Part shown: positions 1 through 9,024 of the stretch, in pieces
Position numbering within the stretch: the first letter of the stretch is position 1
Layout: each line of letters opens with the position of its first letter
DNA from: CAZXWN01 sp964644695 [NCBI: uncultured bacterium]
Lineage (GTDB): Bacteria > UBP4 > UBA4092
Reading direction: 5' to 3'
Assembly: GCA_964644695.1 (NCBI GenBank)
Contig: CAZXWN010000002.1
Location: 1-64,000, forward strand
Length of the DNA stretch: 64,000 bases
The notes under the pieces: model-generated
What the model saw: only the letters and a program-made list of their open reading frames with translations
What the model was told of the DNA's origin: nothing
The model's database searches: none
Made by a program: the position numbers and the translations under genes

Positions 1-1
1 A

Positions 2-607
2 GGCTTTCAAACAATGGTTCTGGCACAAAATACAGAAGCAACCATCACCGCCCTTGATCGTTCCGCTGGCTCGATTGATAAACTTAACTCAACGGCCGAA
101 AAACTTGGTTTGCAGAACAGAATAAAAGGGATTGTCGGCTCAATGGATGATTTGCCGTTTCAAAATGAAGAATTTGACCTTATATGGTCCGAAGGGGCTA
201 TTGCCAATATAGGTTTTGAAAAAGGCTTGAATTACTGGAAGGGCTTTCTTAAAAAAGATGGCCATGTCGCCGTAACATATGAGTCATGGTTTACCAATGA
301 GCGTCCCGTTGAAATTGAGAAGTGGTGGATGGAAGCCGTTCCTGAAATTAACACAATAGGGCATAATATTTCCGTTATGCAAAAAACAGGTTATATTCCT
401 GTTGCCACATTTGTGTTGCCTGAAAATTGTTGGATAGACAATTATTTTATTCCGCAAAAAGCAAGGCAAGAAGAGTTTTTGAAAAAACATGCTGGGAATA
501 AAACTGTTGAGGATATGATTGCATTTATGAGGCGTGAGGCAGACTTATATTCAAAATATAAACAGTATTATGGATATGTATTTTATATTGGGAAACGATG
601 TGAATAA
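2..607 (+). CDS. SAM-dependent methyltransferase, C-terminal part (5' end outside window)
   Basis: Partial class I methyltransferase. The frame stays open to the left edge, and the four residues before the first internal ATG (Gly-Phe-Gln-Thr) fit the end of the glycine-rich SAM-binding motif I, so the true start lies outside the window. Visible family features are the acidic residue ending beta-2 (ITALDRS), the GSMDDLPF segment of beta-3, the FDLIWSEGA strand of beta-4 and KKDGHVAVTY of beta-5. This is the layout of the Methyltransf_11/25 small-molecule methyltransferases. The substrate cannot be told. The gene is richer in A+T than the efflux operon that follows, and a terminator-like hairpin comes soon after its stop. 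Confidence 0.8.
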   Translation, partial: GFQTMVLAQNTEATITALDRSAGSIDKLNSTAEKLGLQNRIKGIVGSMDDLPFQNEEFDLIWSEGAIANIGFEKGLNYWKGFLKKDGHVAVTYESWFTNERPVEIEKWWMEAVPEINTIGHNISVMQKTGYIPVATFVLPENCWIDNYFIPQKARQEEFLKKHAGNKTVEDMIAFMRREADLYSKYKQYYGYVFYIGKRCE

Positions 608-655
608 TGATGGTTTACGATGCCACTTCTATCTTATCTTTATTCTGAGTCATAA

Positions 656-706
656 CAGGGGTGTTACATCGGGTCCCAACCGGTGGACACCCCTGATTCT
701 ATTTTT
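656..706 (+). terminator. putative terminator after the methyltransferase gene
   Basis: Nine-base perfect inverted repeat, 656-664 against 687-695, followed by a T-rich tract (696-706). The loop is long at 22 nt, which weakens the call. Part of this segment resembles sequence near 32604-32658, so the hairpin could instead belong to a repeated element. Confidence 0.4.
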
Positions 707-967
707 ATGGGAAGATGTTTTATTAAAGAGGGCAGGATAGTTTATTCGCTGAATATCAATAAGTTAAAGTTGTTATAGAATGTTGGATGTAAGGTTCTTT
801 TGGAGATATCTTCCCATTGATAATTTAAGTGTAAAAGTATGCAAGATAACCTCTTCGTAGGGAAGAATTATTTATATCAAGCGTATATCTGAATAGGATT
901 CAACCTAAATCTCTAACTGAGAGTATTCTCATAGGGTTGGACTATCGTATTTGTTTAATTATGAGTG

Positions 968-976
968 TGATAGAAT
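968..976 (+). promoter_or_regulatory. possible extended -10 promoter of the efflux operon
   Basis: TGA followed by TAGAAT forms an extended -10 box. It would start transcription near 983 and give a leader of about 56 nt before the TTG start at 1039. There is no good -35 box at the standard distance. Confidence 0.3.
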
Positions 977-1038
977 CATTCCAAATATGTCGGCGGGTCG
1001 ATTTATTAACTCCTTTTTCCCGTCCAAGGAGAACAGTC

Positions 1039-2532
1039 TTGAAACAGCGTCATAATAAAGTGGGTAACTACCTGTCAGTTGGTTTCATGGGATTATTCCT
1101 GTTGACGACAGGGTGGAGCCAAACAGTGGATACTACCGCACCCATAATCTCATCGGACAGCAGCCTCTCCACGATCTCTCCTGATACTTCAAAAGTATTA
1201 AGTTTGGATGAATGTATCCGGATGGCACTGAAAGATAATCTGGGGATTCAGATTGCCCGTGAAAATGTCAAAATCTCCGAGTCCAGTTATCGTATCAGCC
1301 GCGGACTTACTGCTCCGGGCATGACCTTTAGTGGCAGTAATTCACGGTCAACAGATGATGATGAGACGGACTCCATGAGTTTGTCATTATCTAAATATTT
1401 CCTGACAGGTGCTACTTTATCTGCCGATGCTGGCAGTTCTCGAAGCGATGGCAGCGGCAGTGCTGAAAGTTATACCTCGGGTGCCTCATTGTCCTTGACT
1501 CAGCCTCTCCTGAAGGGGTTATGGGGTAGCTCCGTCAATAACACTCCTAAAGGACAGAAGATTCAGGCCGAAGAGATAGAAATTACCCGGAGCATGCAAA
1601 ATACCCGACGCAGTATGATCAATAGCGTGACTGCCGCTTATTACCGCCTTATCGGGTCTCAGCGGAATATCATCACGGCCTACCAGGCAGTGGATGAAGC
1701 GGAACGGCTGCTCAAAGTCGCCCAGGTAAAGAAAGAAGAAGGAATGGTTGCCAAGATCGATGTGACCCGGTCCGAAGTCCAACTGGCAAACCGTAAATCT
1801 TCACTGGTCTCTGCTCAGCGCAGTTATCAGAGTTCCATGGAAAGTTTTGCTGACTTACTGGGATTACCTCTCGGGTCTATTTTTAGTATTGATACTGATA
1901 TCAAGTTTACGGAACGGGATTTTAAACTGGATGAATGTATTGAGACGGCTCTCAAAAACAGATTAGATTATCGTGCAGAACAGCTTCAGAGTGAACGCAC
2001 GGATATCTCCCTCTGGCTGGCCAAACGAAACCGTCTCCCCCAACTGGACGCCAAATTGTCTTATGGTGCCGAGAATACGGATGATGATTTTAATGATTCA
2101 TGGAACCTGAAAGATGCTGAATTGCGAGCGACTCTGGTCTGGTCCGTTCCCTTACTGCAAAACCATACAGACCTGAGGGAAAATTACCTTCAGGCTGTCA
2201 GTGCCAAAAAGATTGCTGATATTAGTCTGGAAGAATCCCGGCGCAGTATCGTCTTGGAAGTTCGTCAGGCTGTCATTTCGGTTGAAGAAGCTAAACAAAA
2301 CTTGGAAATCCTGAAGGAATCTGTCAAACAAGCTGAAGAATCCCTCCGGCTTGCCAAGCGTTCCTATGAAGAAGGTTTCCAGACCTATCTGGATGTTTTG
2401 GATTCCCAAAACAGCTACACCAACACCCAGAACAGTTACACTTCTGCCATTATTAATTATTTGCTGGCAGTTTCTAATCTTGAACGGGTCTTGGCGACCC
2501 ACCCACTGGTACCCCGGATGGGAGAAGAATAA
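1039..2532 (+). CDS. TolC-family outer-membrane efflux channel
   Basis: Outer-membrane channel subunit of a tripartite exporter, about 497 residues. I choose the TTG at 1039 because AAGGAG (1026-1031) sits 7 nt upstream and the resulting N-terminus (MKQRHNKVGNYLSVGF...) reads as a basic region plus hydrophobic signal peptide ending near GWSQ. The in-frame stretch from 937 is not signal-like. Two OEP repeats are seen: each begins with a 'LDECI..AL' helix (about residues 60 and 295) and continues into long alpha-hairpins rich in Glu, Lys, Gln and Ala, with the family's 'SYEEGFQTYLDVLDSQ' pattern near the C-terminus. Its stop is 3 nt before the next start, so it heads a four-gene operon with two adaptors and a MacB-like permease. 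Substrate unknown. Confidence 0.9.
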   Translation: MKQRHNKVGNYLSVGFMGLFLLTTGWSQTVDTTAPIISSDSSLSTISPDTSKVLSLDECIRMALKDNLGIQIARENVKISESSYRISRGLTAPGMTFSGSNSRSTDDDETDSMSLSLSKYFLTGATLSADAGSSRSDGSGSAESYTSGASLSLTQPLLKGLWGSSVNNTPKGQKIQAEEIEITRSMQNTRRSMINSVTAAYYRLIGSQRNIITAYQAVDEAERLLKVAQVKKEEGMVAKIDVTRSEVQLANRKSSLVSAQRSYQSSMESFADLLGLPLGSIFSIDTDIKFTERDFKLDECIETALKNRLDYRAEQLQSERTDISLWLAKRNRLPQLDAKLSYGAENTDDDFNDSWNLKDAELRATLVWSVPLLQNHTDLRENYLQAVSAKKIADISLEESRRSIVLEVRQAVISVEEAKQNLEILKESVKQAEESLRLAKRSYEEGFQTYLDVLDSQNSYTNTQNSYTSAIINYLLAVSNLERVLATHPLVPRMGEE

Positions 2533-2535
2533 TCT

Positions 2536-3933
2536 ATGAATAAAAAAGTCCTCATATCCTTATTGATTTTGGTTGTGCTGGTGGCTACGGGTGGTACTGT
2601 TACCTATGTCATGAAAAAGAAAGCAGCTAAAGATGCGAAATATGGCATGATCCCAACGGCTTTAGCTAAAAAAGCTGATTTTGATATTCTCATCAGTGAA
2701 GTAGGGAAGTTAGATGCACTCAAGTCCCAGACGGTTACCTCGCAAATCAGTGGGAAAATTACCCGTATGGTTCCTGAGGGTTCTTTGGTCAAAGCCGGTG
2801 AAACAATTATCTGGCTGGATACGGCTGACACCGAAAAACTGATCAAAGATATGGAAGAAAGCCTTATCAGTGTCAGGCAGGACCTTGAGAAGACGAAAGA
2901 ATCTCAGCGGTTACAGAAATATCAAAACGACATGAGTATTGAGGCTGTTAAACTGTCTGTTGAAAATGCAAAACTGAATTACACCGATGCCTCTACTAAA
3001 CTGGCAAAAAATCAGCGGTTATTTGATGCTGAAGTTATCCCGGAAAGTACTTTAGAAGATTCGAAGCTGAGTTTATTGTCCGCTCGGGCTTCTGTGGAAA
3101 AAGCGGAGTTGGACATGGCTAAAACTTTGGAAACCAATAAGTCCAACTTGATTACTTCGCAGATTCAATGGAAACAGAGTGAAGCCAGTCTCCGTGAGTC
3201 AGAACGTAAACTCAAAGAAGCTAAAGACAAACTGCTGAAATCCGTCATTACTGCCCCTGGAAATGGAATTATCGTATATGAAATGATGTGGCGGGGTGGT
3301 GATCGGACCAAGATCCAAGAAGGTGACCAGGTGTGGGAAAGAATGAGCATCGCCCAGTTGCCGGATTTATCGGTCATGATCAATAAAATCATGATTGATG
3401 AAATTGATATCTCCAAAGTGAAGGTAGGACAGGAAGTTCGTGTCCGCCTGGATGCTTTGCCTGGTGTTTTGATAAAAGGAAAAATTACGACTATTGCGAC
3501 CCTGGCTACCGATAAGGGGGGAGCGGATGTTCCTGTCTGGATGCGGAAAGAAGCGTCTGGTGTGAAGGCTTTTGAAGTCACCTCTCAATTGGATCCCAAT
3601 GACAATCCCCTTCGTCCGGGGATGACTAGTAAAACGGATGTGTTGATTGAATCCTTTAAAAATGTAGTTACCGTCCCCCGTGAAGCTGTCTTTGAGCGTG
3701 GAACCCGTAAAGTGGTCTATGTTTCCTATCTGACCGGCGTCAAAGAAGTCGAAGTCCAGACCGGTAAAGGGGACAATAATTTTATTATCATTACCAAGGG
3801 TTTAAAAGGTAATGAAAAGATTCTACTGCGAGATCCGACCAAGGAAATTAAAGATACTCAGGGTGAATCCAGCAATAAAAAAGATAATGAGGGATCTTCC
3901 TCACCATCAATCCCAGCGCCGGCAGGCAAATAA
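2536..3933 (+). CDS. HlyD/MacA-type periplasmic adaptor subunit (first copy)
   Basis: Membrane-fusion protein that should bridge an inner-membrane transporter and the TolC channel. It has an N-terminal membrane anchor (about residues 4-26), then the first half of a lipoyl-like barrel-sandwich domain (ITRMVPEGSLVKAGE, about 75-90). A long alpha-hairpin rich in Glu, Lys and Gln follows (about 95-235), then the second lipoyl half (TAPGNGIIVYE), a beta-barrel (about 275-370) and a membrane-proximal domain. The C-terminus is a Lys/Glu/Ser/Pro tail. The start ATG lies 3 nt after the TolC stop, so translation is probably coupled. It is paralogous to the next gene, which raises the possibility of a mixed adaptor ring. 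Confidence 0.88.
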   Translation: MNKKVLISLLILVVLVATGGTVTYVMKKKAAKDAKYGMIPTALAKKADFDILISEVGKLDALKSQTVTSQISGKITRMVPEGSLVKAGETIIWLDTADTEKLIKDMEESLISVRQDLEKTKESQRLQKYQNDMSIEAVKLSVENAKLNYTDASTKLAKNQRLFDAEVIPESTLEDSKLSLLSARASVEKAELDMAKTLETNKSNLITSQIQWKQSEASLRESERKLKEAKDKLLKSVITAPGNGIIVYEMMWRGGDRTKIQEGDQVWERMSIAQLPDLSVMINKIMIDEIDISKVKVGQEVRVRLDALPGVLIKGKITTIATLATDKGGADVPVWMRKEASGVKAFEVTSQLDPNDNPLRPGMTSKTDVLIESFKNVVTVPREAVFERGTRKVVYVSYLTGVKEVEVQTGKGDNNFIIITKGLKGNEKILLRDPTKEIKDTQGESSNKKDNEGSSSPSIPAPAGK

Positions 3934-3938
3934 TCGTC

Positions 3939-5273
3939 ATGGCATTCATTACAAAAAAACGGATTTCTATTACCCTGACTCTGCTGGTTCTTGCCGGATT
4001 GGGATATGGATATCATCTTTATCAAAAAAAGAATAAGCCTGTCTTTACCGGATATGTGACAGCAAAAGTAAAGCAAGGTGATTTTGTCGTAACTATTAAC
4101 GACAGTGGAGTTTTGAAAGCTCAAAAAAATGCCCTTGTTATGGTTCCTGAAATTGAGGGTATGTGGAACCAGATGAAAATATCTAAACTGGTTCCCGAAG
4201 GCACGCGAGTTAAAAAAGGTGATCCTGTTGTCTGGTTTGATATGACCCAATTGCAAGATCAGGTCAAGCAACTGGAGTTCCAGATGACCCAGGAAAAAGG
4301 CCAGTTGGAACAATCATTGGAACGGCTGCGTCTCTCTAAACAAAACCGGTCACGAACCATGAAAGAACGGAAAATCGACTGGGACATTGCCCGGCTTGAG
4401 TATGAACAAAACTCGACTAAGTTCGCAAAAATTCAACGTCTTGTCAATGAAGAGATCCTGCCGCAGAAAGAATATGAAGACTGGGTCATGAAAAATCGTA
4501 GTTCACGGCTTCGTGTTGAACAGGCAGAAAAGGAATATCTGAAAGCTGCAGAACAGCAAGCCTCGGATGAGCGGACTACGGAAATCGACATTAAACGAAC
4601 AGAACAACGATTTAAGTCTCAGGAAGAACGCTACAATACCATGAAGAAAAACATGGAAGCGGGGATATTGTTTGCTCCTACCGATGGTATAGCCATTATC
4701 CAGAAGAACTGGAGAGGGCGCCAAATGCAAACCCTCAAAGAAGGGGATACTCTCTGGCCCGGAAATGCCGTTGTCTCTATTCCTGATTTGTCCCAGATGC
4801 AAGTGATGACTCAGGTGAATGAAACCGATTTGTCCAAGGTAACAACCGGATTAAAACTCCGTGCCACGATGGATTCCATTCCGGATTTAGTCCTGACGGG
4901 AATTGTTACCCAGGTGGGGACATTAGCAATGGAACGCGAACGGTCTGCGGGTTCAGGGCAGGTATCTACTGAAGAGTCCGCCGGGATAAAGGTGTTTGAA
5001 ATTACTGTGGATTTGGACAAGTCAGATCCTCGACTGCGTCCTGGAATGACCTGTAAAACTGAGATGATATTGGAAACTATCCCCAATGCTCTTTCTATTC
5101 CCATAAAGGCTGTGCAAATGAATAATGGGAATACGACAGTTAAAGTTTTGAATCCTAAAACTCGGCTGCCTGAAGTGAAAACAGTCACTCTAGGTAAACG
5201 AAGCGCCCAGAATGTCCAGGTTTTGCGTGGATTAAAAGCGGGTGAGGAAGTAATCCTTCCGGAAGAAGAATAA
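3939..5273 (+). CDS. HlyD/MacA-type periplasmic adaptor subunit (second copy)
   Basis: Second adaptor of the operon, 444 residues, 5 nt after the first. It has the same order of parts: N-terminal anchor (about 8-26), lipoyl half (ISKLVPEGTRVKKGD), a coiled-coil hairpin of basic and glutamine-rich heptads (about 105-240), second lipoyl half (FAPTDGIAIIQ) and beta-barrel with the 'DPRLRPGMTCKTEMIL' signature. Overall similarity to its neighbour is clear in motif order and in the 'KVFEITVDLD...RPGMT' region, but the sequences are well diverged, so the duplication is not recent. It is followed 16 nt later by the permease gene. Confidence 0.87.
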   Translation: MAFITKKRISITLTLLVLAGLGYGYHLYQKKNKPVFTGYVTAKVKQGDFVVTINDSGVLKAQKNALVMVPEIEGMWNQMKISKLVPEGTRVKKGDPVVWFDMTQLQDQVKQLEFQMTQEKGQLEQSLERLRLSKQNRSRTMKERKIDWDIARLEYEQNSTKFAKIQRLVNEEILPQKEYEDWVMKNRSSRLRVEQAEKEYLKAAEQQASDERTTEIDIKRTEQRFKSQEERYNTMKKNMEAGILFAPTDGIAIIQKNWRGRQMQTLKEGDTLWPGNAVVSIPDLSQMQVMTQVNETDLSKVTTGLKLRATMDSIPDLVLTGIVTQVGTLAMERERSAGSGQVSTEESAGIKVFEITVDLDKSDPRLRPGMTCKTEMILETIPNALSIPIKAVQMNNGNTTVKVLNPKTRLPEVKTVTLGKRSAQNVQVLRGLKAGEEVILPEEE

Positions 5274-5289
5274 GAAAAGGCGTTCCCTT

Positions 5290-6513
5290 ATGAATATTTC
5301 AGAAAATGTACATATTGGATGGCGGGGACTCGTTTCCCATAAAGCACGTTCCCTCCTGACGATGTTGGGGATTATCTTTGGTGTGGCGGCGGTTATTGCC
5401 ATGGTGAGTATTGGTGATGGTGCACGAATTGAAACAATTCGGCAAATTGAACTTATGGGAACTAGTACTATCCGCATCAAGTCCGTTACGCTTGAGGGAA
5501 CTGAAAAAGATAAAGCTAAAACGTCATACAATGAAGGGTTAACCCGGGAAGACGCAGATTATTTGTCTGCCCTGACTAAACAAATCAAATATACAGTTCC
5601 CCTCAAAGAATTGGATTTAAAAGTCCGGTTAGGAAGCATTTTCCCCAAAACCAAAGTTGTTGGTACGGTTACGCTTTATCCAAATCTGACTAACTTTCCG
5701 GTTAAATCTGGACGGTTCTTCAATGATGAGGACATGAAACAAGCCCGTAAAGTGTGTGTGTTGGGCTCCGACGTTGCTAAAGAACTGTTTCCTTTGGAAG
5801 ACCCTCTCCAGAAGGAAATTAAGATGGGACAACTCTGGTTTACTGTTATTGGTGTTATGCAGGACAGGCGAATCTCTAGTGGTATCCCTGCGGCTAACCT
5901 TCGTGACGTAAATAAGGATGTTTATATTCCTCTTGATACCGCTCTTCAGAGAGTTGGTGGTCAAAAAAACATGACGGAAATCATTATTCAGGCTTCAGAC
6001 TCCGAACATATCAAGGAGCTTGCCGCAGTGATCCGTAACTCTCTGGATCGCCGGCATAACAAAGTCGAAGATTATGAACTTATTATTCCTGATGAATTAC
6101 TGAAACAGTCTCAAAAAACCCAGAAAATATTCAACATCGTCATGGGAGCTATTGCGGGGATATCCCTGCTGGTCGGCGGTATTGGCATCATGAATATTAT
6201 GTTGGCTACCGTTACTCAGCGAACCCGTGAAATTGGGATTCGGCGAGCAATCGGTGCCTCTCGTCGTGATATCCTGGGGCAGTTCTTAATTGAATGTTTG
6301 ATTATCAGTGTTACAGGTGGATTGATTGGTATTGTTATCGGAGTCGGTTTGGCAAAAGTAATTTCAATCTATGCAAAATGGACGACGATAGTTTCTATGA
6401 CGGCCATTATTGGGGCCTTTGGAATATCTGCTTCCGTTGGAGTAATTTTTGGTATGTATCCGGCAAAAAAAGCGGCAGATTTGAATCCTGTAGACGCACT
6501 TCGCTACGAATAA
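5290..6513 (+). CDS. MacB/FtsX-type ABC transporter permease
   Basis: Inner-membrane permease of 407 residues with the MacB topology: one N-terminal membrane helix (LLTMLGIIFGVAAVIAMVSIG, with SIGDGAR just after), a periplasmic MacB_PCD domain (about 50-270), then three C-terminal helices of the FtsX domain with the conserved 'TQRTREIGIRRAIGA' coupling segment. MacB itself carries an N-terminal ATPase. That domain is absent here and no ATP-binding cassette gene lies in the operon, so the ATPase must come from elsewhere. The operon ends at a strong bidirectional terminator. Confidence 0.88.
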   Translation: MNISENVHIGWRGLVSHKARSLLTMLGIIFGVAAVIAMVSIGDGARIETIRQIELMGTSTIRIKSVTLEGTEKDKAKTSYNEGLTREDADYLSALTKQIKYTVPLKELDLKVRLGSIFPKTKVVGTVTLYPNLTNFPVKSGRFFNDEDMKQARKVCVLGSDVAKELFPLEDPLQKEIKMGQLWFTVIGVMQDRRISSGIPAANLRDVNKDVYIPLDTALQRVGGQKNMTEIIIQASDSEHIKELAAVIRNSLDRRHNKVEDYELIIPDELLKQSQKTQKIFNIVMGAIAGISLLVGGIGIMNIMLATVTQRTREIGIRRAIGASRRDILGQFLIECLIISVTGGLIGIVIGVGLAKVISIYAKWTTIVSMTAIIGAFGISASVGVIFGMYPAKKAADLNPVDALRYE

Positions 6514-6520
6514 CTTTCTT

Positions 6521-6567
6521 ATAAATAAAAGCCAGCCTGTAAATCATTCAGGCTGGCTTTTATTTAT
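6521..6567. terminator. bidirectional terminator between efflux operon and osmC-like gene
   Basis: Perfect 19-bp inverted repeat (6521-6539 with 6549-6567) and a 9-nt loop. A G+C core is flanked by an A-run on one side and a T-run on the other, so it can end transcripts from both converging genes. Confidence 0.9.
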
Positions 6568-6575
6568 GATTCATT

Positions 6576-6989
6576 CTACTGTATGTCGTAATGGTACACA
6601 GCCTCTATCTTGATGTTAGGATTCAAGGCATTATGTACTGGACATATATTAATGGCGTTTTCAATGCTACTTCGTTTATCCGCATTGATTGCTGCAGGTA
6701 AGTGAAATTCGATTTTAATGTCTGTAATTGTATGTGTTTTATTATCCATTTTCATGCTGACTTCATAATTCATGCCATCCAAATGCAGGCCTTGTTTGTC
6801 AGCAATCAACGCCATCATTACTGAACTGCATGAGGCTAATGCTGTTGCCAACAGATCGGTAGGATGAAAGGATGAATCATGTCCCCCATAAGGCACTGGA
6901 GCATCCGAAACAACAACACTTCCAGTTGCAATATGTTTCATTTCGAATTGTCGGGGTCCTGTCTTCTTTCCACTGATGACCTTTTTCAT
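6576..6989 (-). CDS. OsmC-family protein (peroxiredoxin-like)
   Basis: 137-residue OsmC/Ohr-superfamily protein. Members reduce organic hydroperoxides through two cysteines. Here the pair is visible as Cys54 in LASCSSVMM and Cys116 in NICPVHNAL. Length and order (beta-rich N-terminal half, central helix with the first Cys, C-terminal beta) match the YhfA/OsmC-like branch. A strong AGGAGG ribosome-binding site precedes the ATG. It is a single-gene unit, convergent with the efflux operon. Function beyond thiol-dependent peroxide handling is not shown by context. Confidence 0.88.
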   Translation of the reverse strand: MKKVISGKKTGPRQFEMKHIATGSVVVSDAPVPYGGHDSSFHPTDLLATALASCSSVMMALIADKQGLHLDGMNYEVSMKMDNKTHTITDIKIEFHLPAAINADKRSSIENAINICPVHNALNPNIKIEAVYHYDIQ

Positions 6990-7159
6990 TTTATTTCCTC
7001 CTGATTTGTAGTTATTTATTCATACTATCAGAATTAGTGTATAGGAAATATGTTCTTTAACATTAGTTATTACTAAACAATTGGTGTTCTCTCAGTATTT
7101 TTTATCCTTCCCTATTTGTAGGATGAAAAAATAGATTGAATAAGGTATGATGTTTTATT

Positions 7160-7885
7160 ATGTCTAAAATTAAAGCCCTGTTATTTGATTTCGACGAAAC
7201 ACTATTCGTCAATGAAGAAAGTACACGCCAGGCTGTTCTTCATGCCTGGACCACATTGCAATCAGAATTCCCCCACATTACACCTCAACAGGCTCTTGAT
7301 ACCTATATGAGAGTCAGAGATGAGTTTTGGAAATCTGATGATGATTATTTACTCCAGGTTATTACCCGGTCTGCTGATGAAGCTCGGGGTGTATTATGGA
7401 GTAAAGCCCTGGATGCTTTGGGTATTGAAAACAAAGAACAAGTTGCATTTCTCGTTTTAGCGTTTGGCCACAAACGATGGGAAACTTGGGAACTATATCC
7501 CGATGCAATTGAAATTTTGGACCAACTGAAGACCCGATATCGCCTTATTATGGTGACCAATGGAATACCTGAAATTCAACGGGGGAAAATTAATAAAGCA
7601 CAAGTTTCCCATTATTTTGACCCTATTATTATATCGGGTGAAATTGGTGTTTCGAAGCCGAATCCCAAATACTTTGAAATTGCGATTAAGGGATTGGATC
7701 TAAAAGCTGACGAATGCGTCGTGATTGGCGATTCTGTCCAGAATGATGTTGGGGGAGCTAAAAATGCAGGAATGACTTCTGTCTGGATTAATCGAGGAGG
7801 GTTATTACCCGAACCCTCAATTGAACCTGATTATCGGATTACAGCTCTCCATGAACTTCTGCCAATACTTGAAAAACTGGGTTGA
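7160..7885 (+). CDS. HAD-superfamily hydrolase (YjjG/pyrimidine nucleotidase-like)
   Basis: Cytoplasmic phosphatase of 241 residues. All four HAD motifs are present: motif I DFDET with nucleophile Asp (about residues 9-13), motif II VTNG (about 132-135), motif III Lys in VSKPNP (about 166) and motif IV IGDSVQNDVGGAKNAG (about 190-205). The helical cap between motifs I and II places it in subfamily I, near YjjG-like nucleotidases. Substrate is uncertain. The ribosome-binding site is weak. It ends in a strong terminator that also faces the zinc-ribbon gene. Confidence 0.85.
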   Translation: MSKIKALLFDFDETLFVNEESTRQAVLHAWTTLQSEFPHITPQQALDTYMRVRDEFWKSDDDYLLQVITRSADEARGVLWSKALDALGIENKEQVAFLVLAFGHKRWETWELYPDAIEILDQLKTRYRLIMVTNGIPEIQRGKINKAQVSHYFDPIIISGEIGVSKPNPKYFEIAIKGLDLKADECVVIGDSVQNDVGGAKNAGMTSVWINRGGLLPEPSIEPDYRITALHELLPILEKLG

Positions 7886-7890
7886 TTTAG

Positions 7891-7936
7891 AAACAAATAA
7901 CCCCCGATACAACAATGTATTGGGGGTTATTTGTTT
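7891..7936. terminator. bidirectional terminator
   Basis: 20-bp inverted repeat (7891-7910 with 7917-7936) with one G-T pair, 6-nt loop, five C/G pairs in the core, and A/T runs on both sides. It serves the HAD gene and the converging zinc-ribbon gene. Confidence 0.88.
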
Positions 7937-7951
7937 GTTTTAGTAATCAAG

Positions 7952-8416
7952 TTAAAATTTGGGTGGCTGTTTTGGCTTCCGGCCTCGTTTAGGTGCTGGA
8001 GGAGGAACTACTTGTTTTACAATGATGTTATCCGGTTCTACTTTTCGAAGTATCCGCCCGCAGTTCTCACAATATACTAATCGGTCAACGGATAGCAGAT
8101 GTACCATGATTGTTGCTGGTACTGCCATTCTGCAACCGCGACAAACAGCATTAACTACGCGGGCAATAAAAATACCCCGATATCGTTGTTGCAGTTTCTC
8201 AATCCGGGGTAATAACTGTTTATCATTATACTGGGTTTGAATCTCATGAAGAACGGCATCGCGCTCTGCTATATAATTGGCCTGCAGGGATTCCATCTGC
8301 CCTTTATCTTCATCGTTTATGTAACTACCCAGTTCGATTTCTTTTGAGACTGTCTTTAATTCCAGTGAAATGTTCTGTAATTTGACGAGTTTTTCAAGTA
8401 GAGTTTTCGAGTCCAT
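7952..8416 (-). CDS. coiled-coil protein with C4 zinc ribbon (COG1579-like)
   Basis: 154 residues. The N-terminal two-thirds is a charged coiled coil (about 1-80). It is followed by a four-cysteine zinc ribbon with Cys92, Cys95, Cys116 and Cys119. The C-terminus is a basic, proline-rich tail (about 137-154). Order and spacing fit the C4-type zinc-ribbon family (COG1579), whose role is poorly known; the protein is shorter than the usual ~240 residues because the coiled coil is short. It lies 17 nt downstream of the PTS-IIA-like gene and is probably cotranscribed. The basic tail suggests nucleic-acid contact, which is inference. Confidence 0.75.
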   Translation of the reverse strand: MDSKTLLEKLVKLQNISLELKTVSKEIELGSYINDEDKGQMESLQANYIAERDAVLHEIQTQYNDKQLLPRIEKLQQRYRGIFIARVVNAVCRGCRMAVPATIMVHLLSVDRLVYCENCGRILRKVEPDNIIVKQVVPPPAPKRGRKPKQPPKF

Positions 8417-8433
8417 AATGCTTTCTTGACCAG

Positions 8434-8892
8434 TTATTCTTTTTCAGCTTGTTTAAAGATTTCTATTACATCGGCTGGTGTTTCTGCATTACGCAGCGCC
8501 GTACGGAAATCATAACTCTTCAGAAGTCGAGATATTTTTGCTAACACCCGAAGATACACACCACTGGCATTTTGAGGAGAAGCAATCATAAAGTACAGAA
8601 ATGCAGGATTACCATCCAAAGATTGAAAATCGATACCGTCTTTAGATTTACCAAAAGCAATAACTAACTGCTTTACGGCATCTGTACGACCGTGGGGAAT
8701 GGCAATGCCATCACCGATACCTGTCGTCTCAAGTTGTTCCCTCTCAAGAATGGTCTTTTTAAATTCATCCTTATTGGTGATTTCCCCTGCATTGGTGATC
8801 AGGTCAATCATTTCCTGAATGACATCATTCTTGTTACCTGACTTTAATTCAAGTTGAATCAAGTCTTCACGCAAAAAACTAGACAGTTTCAT
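8434..8892 (-). CDS. PTS EIIA-type (PtsN/fructose family) protein
   Basis: 152-residue PTS_EIIA_2 domain standing alone. The phosphorylatable histidine is His67 within the family motif GDGIAIPHGRT. Such solitary proteins are either nitrogen-PTS regulators (PtsN-like) or sugar-PTS components. No EIIB, EIIC, HPr or EI gene is nearby, which favours a regulatory role. It is the first gene of a two-gene minus-strand unit with the zinc-ribbon gene. Upstream on the minus strand there is a TATGAT-like -10 and an AGGTAA ribosome-binding site. Confidence 0.85.
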   Translation of the reverse strand: MKLSSFLREDLIQLELKSGNKNDVIQEMIDLITNAGEITNKDEFKKTILEREQLETTGIGDGIAIPHGRTDAVKQLVIAFGKSKDGIDFQSLDGNPAFLYFMIASPQNASGVYLRVLAKISRLLKSYDFRTALRNAETPADVIEIFKQAEKE

Positions 8893-9024
8893 AGTAAGTT
8901 ACCTTTACCTACTCCGAATTCAATTCTATCATAGCAAGAAACGAGTTTCTTTGCCATAGGGTGTTCCAATAACATATTCTCTATATTATTATACTCTGCT
9001 GCATAATACAGGCTGTCAAGCCTT

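Larger units (their letters stand above)
608..1038. other. intergenic region between methyltransferase and efflux operon
   Basis: About 430 bases, A+T-rich. It holds the hairpin at 656-695, a segment related to 32604-32658, and a possible extended -10 promoter at 968-976. Open frames here (for example 534-740 and the upstream extension 937-1038 of the TolC frame) have no ribosome-binding site and no recognisable protein features, so I do not call them genes. Confidence 0.6.

Noticed and set aside
656-695. Hairpin read as a transposon end
   Set aside because: No transposase frame, target-site duplication or matching opposite end is visible; a terminator is the simpler reading.
534-740. Open frame of 68 codons downstream of the methyltransferase
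   Set aside because: It overlaps the end of the methyltransferase in another frame, has no ribosome-binding site and covers the hairpin at 656-695.
937-1038. N-terminal extension of the TolC frame
   Set aside because: The extension is not signal-like and lacks a ribosome-binding site, while AAGGAG precedes the TTG at 1039.
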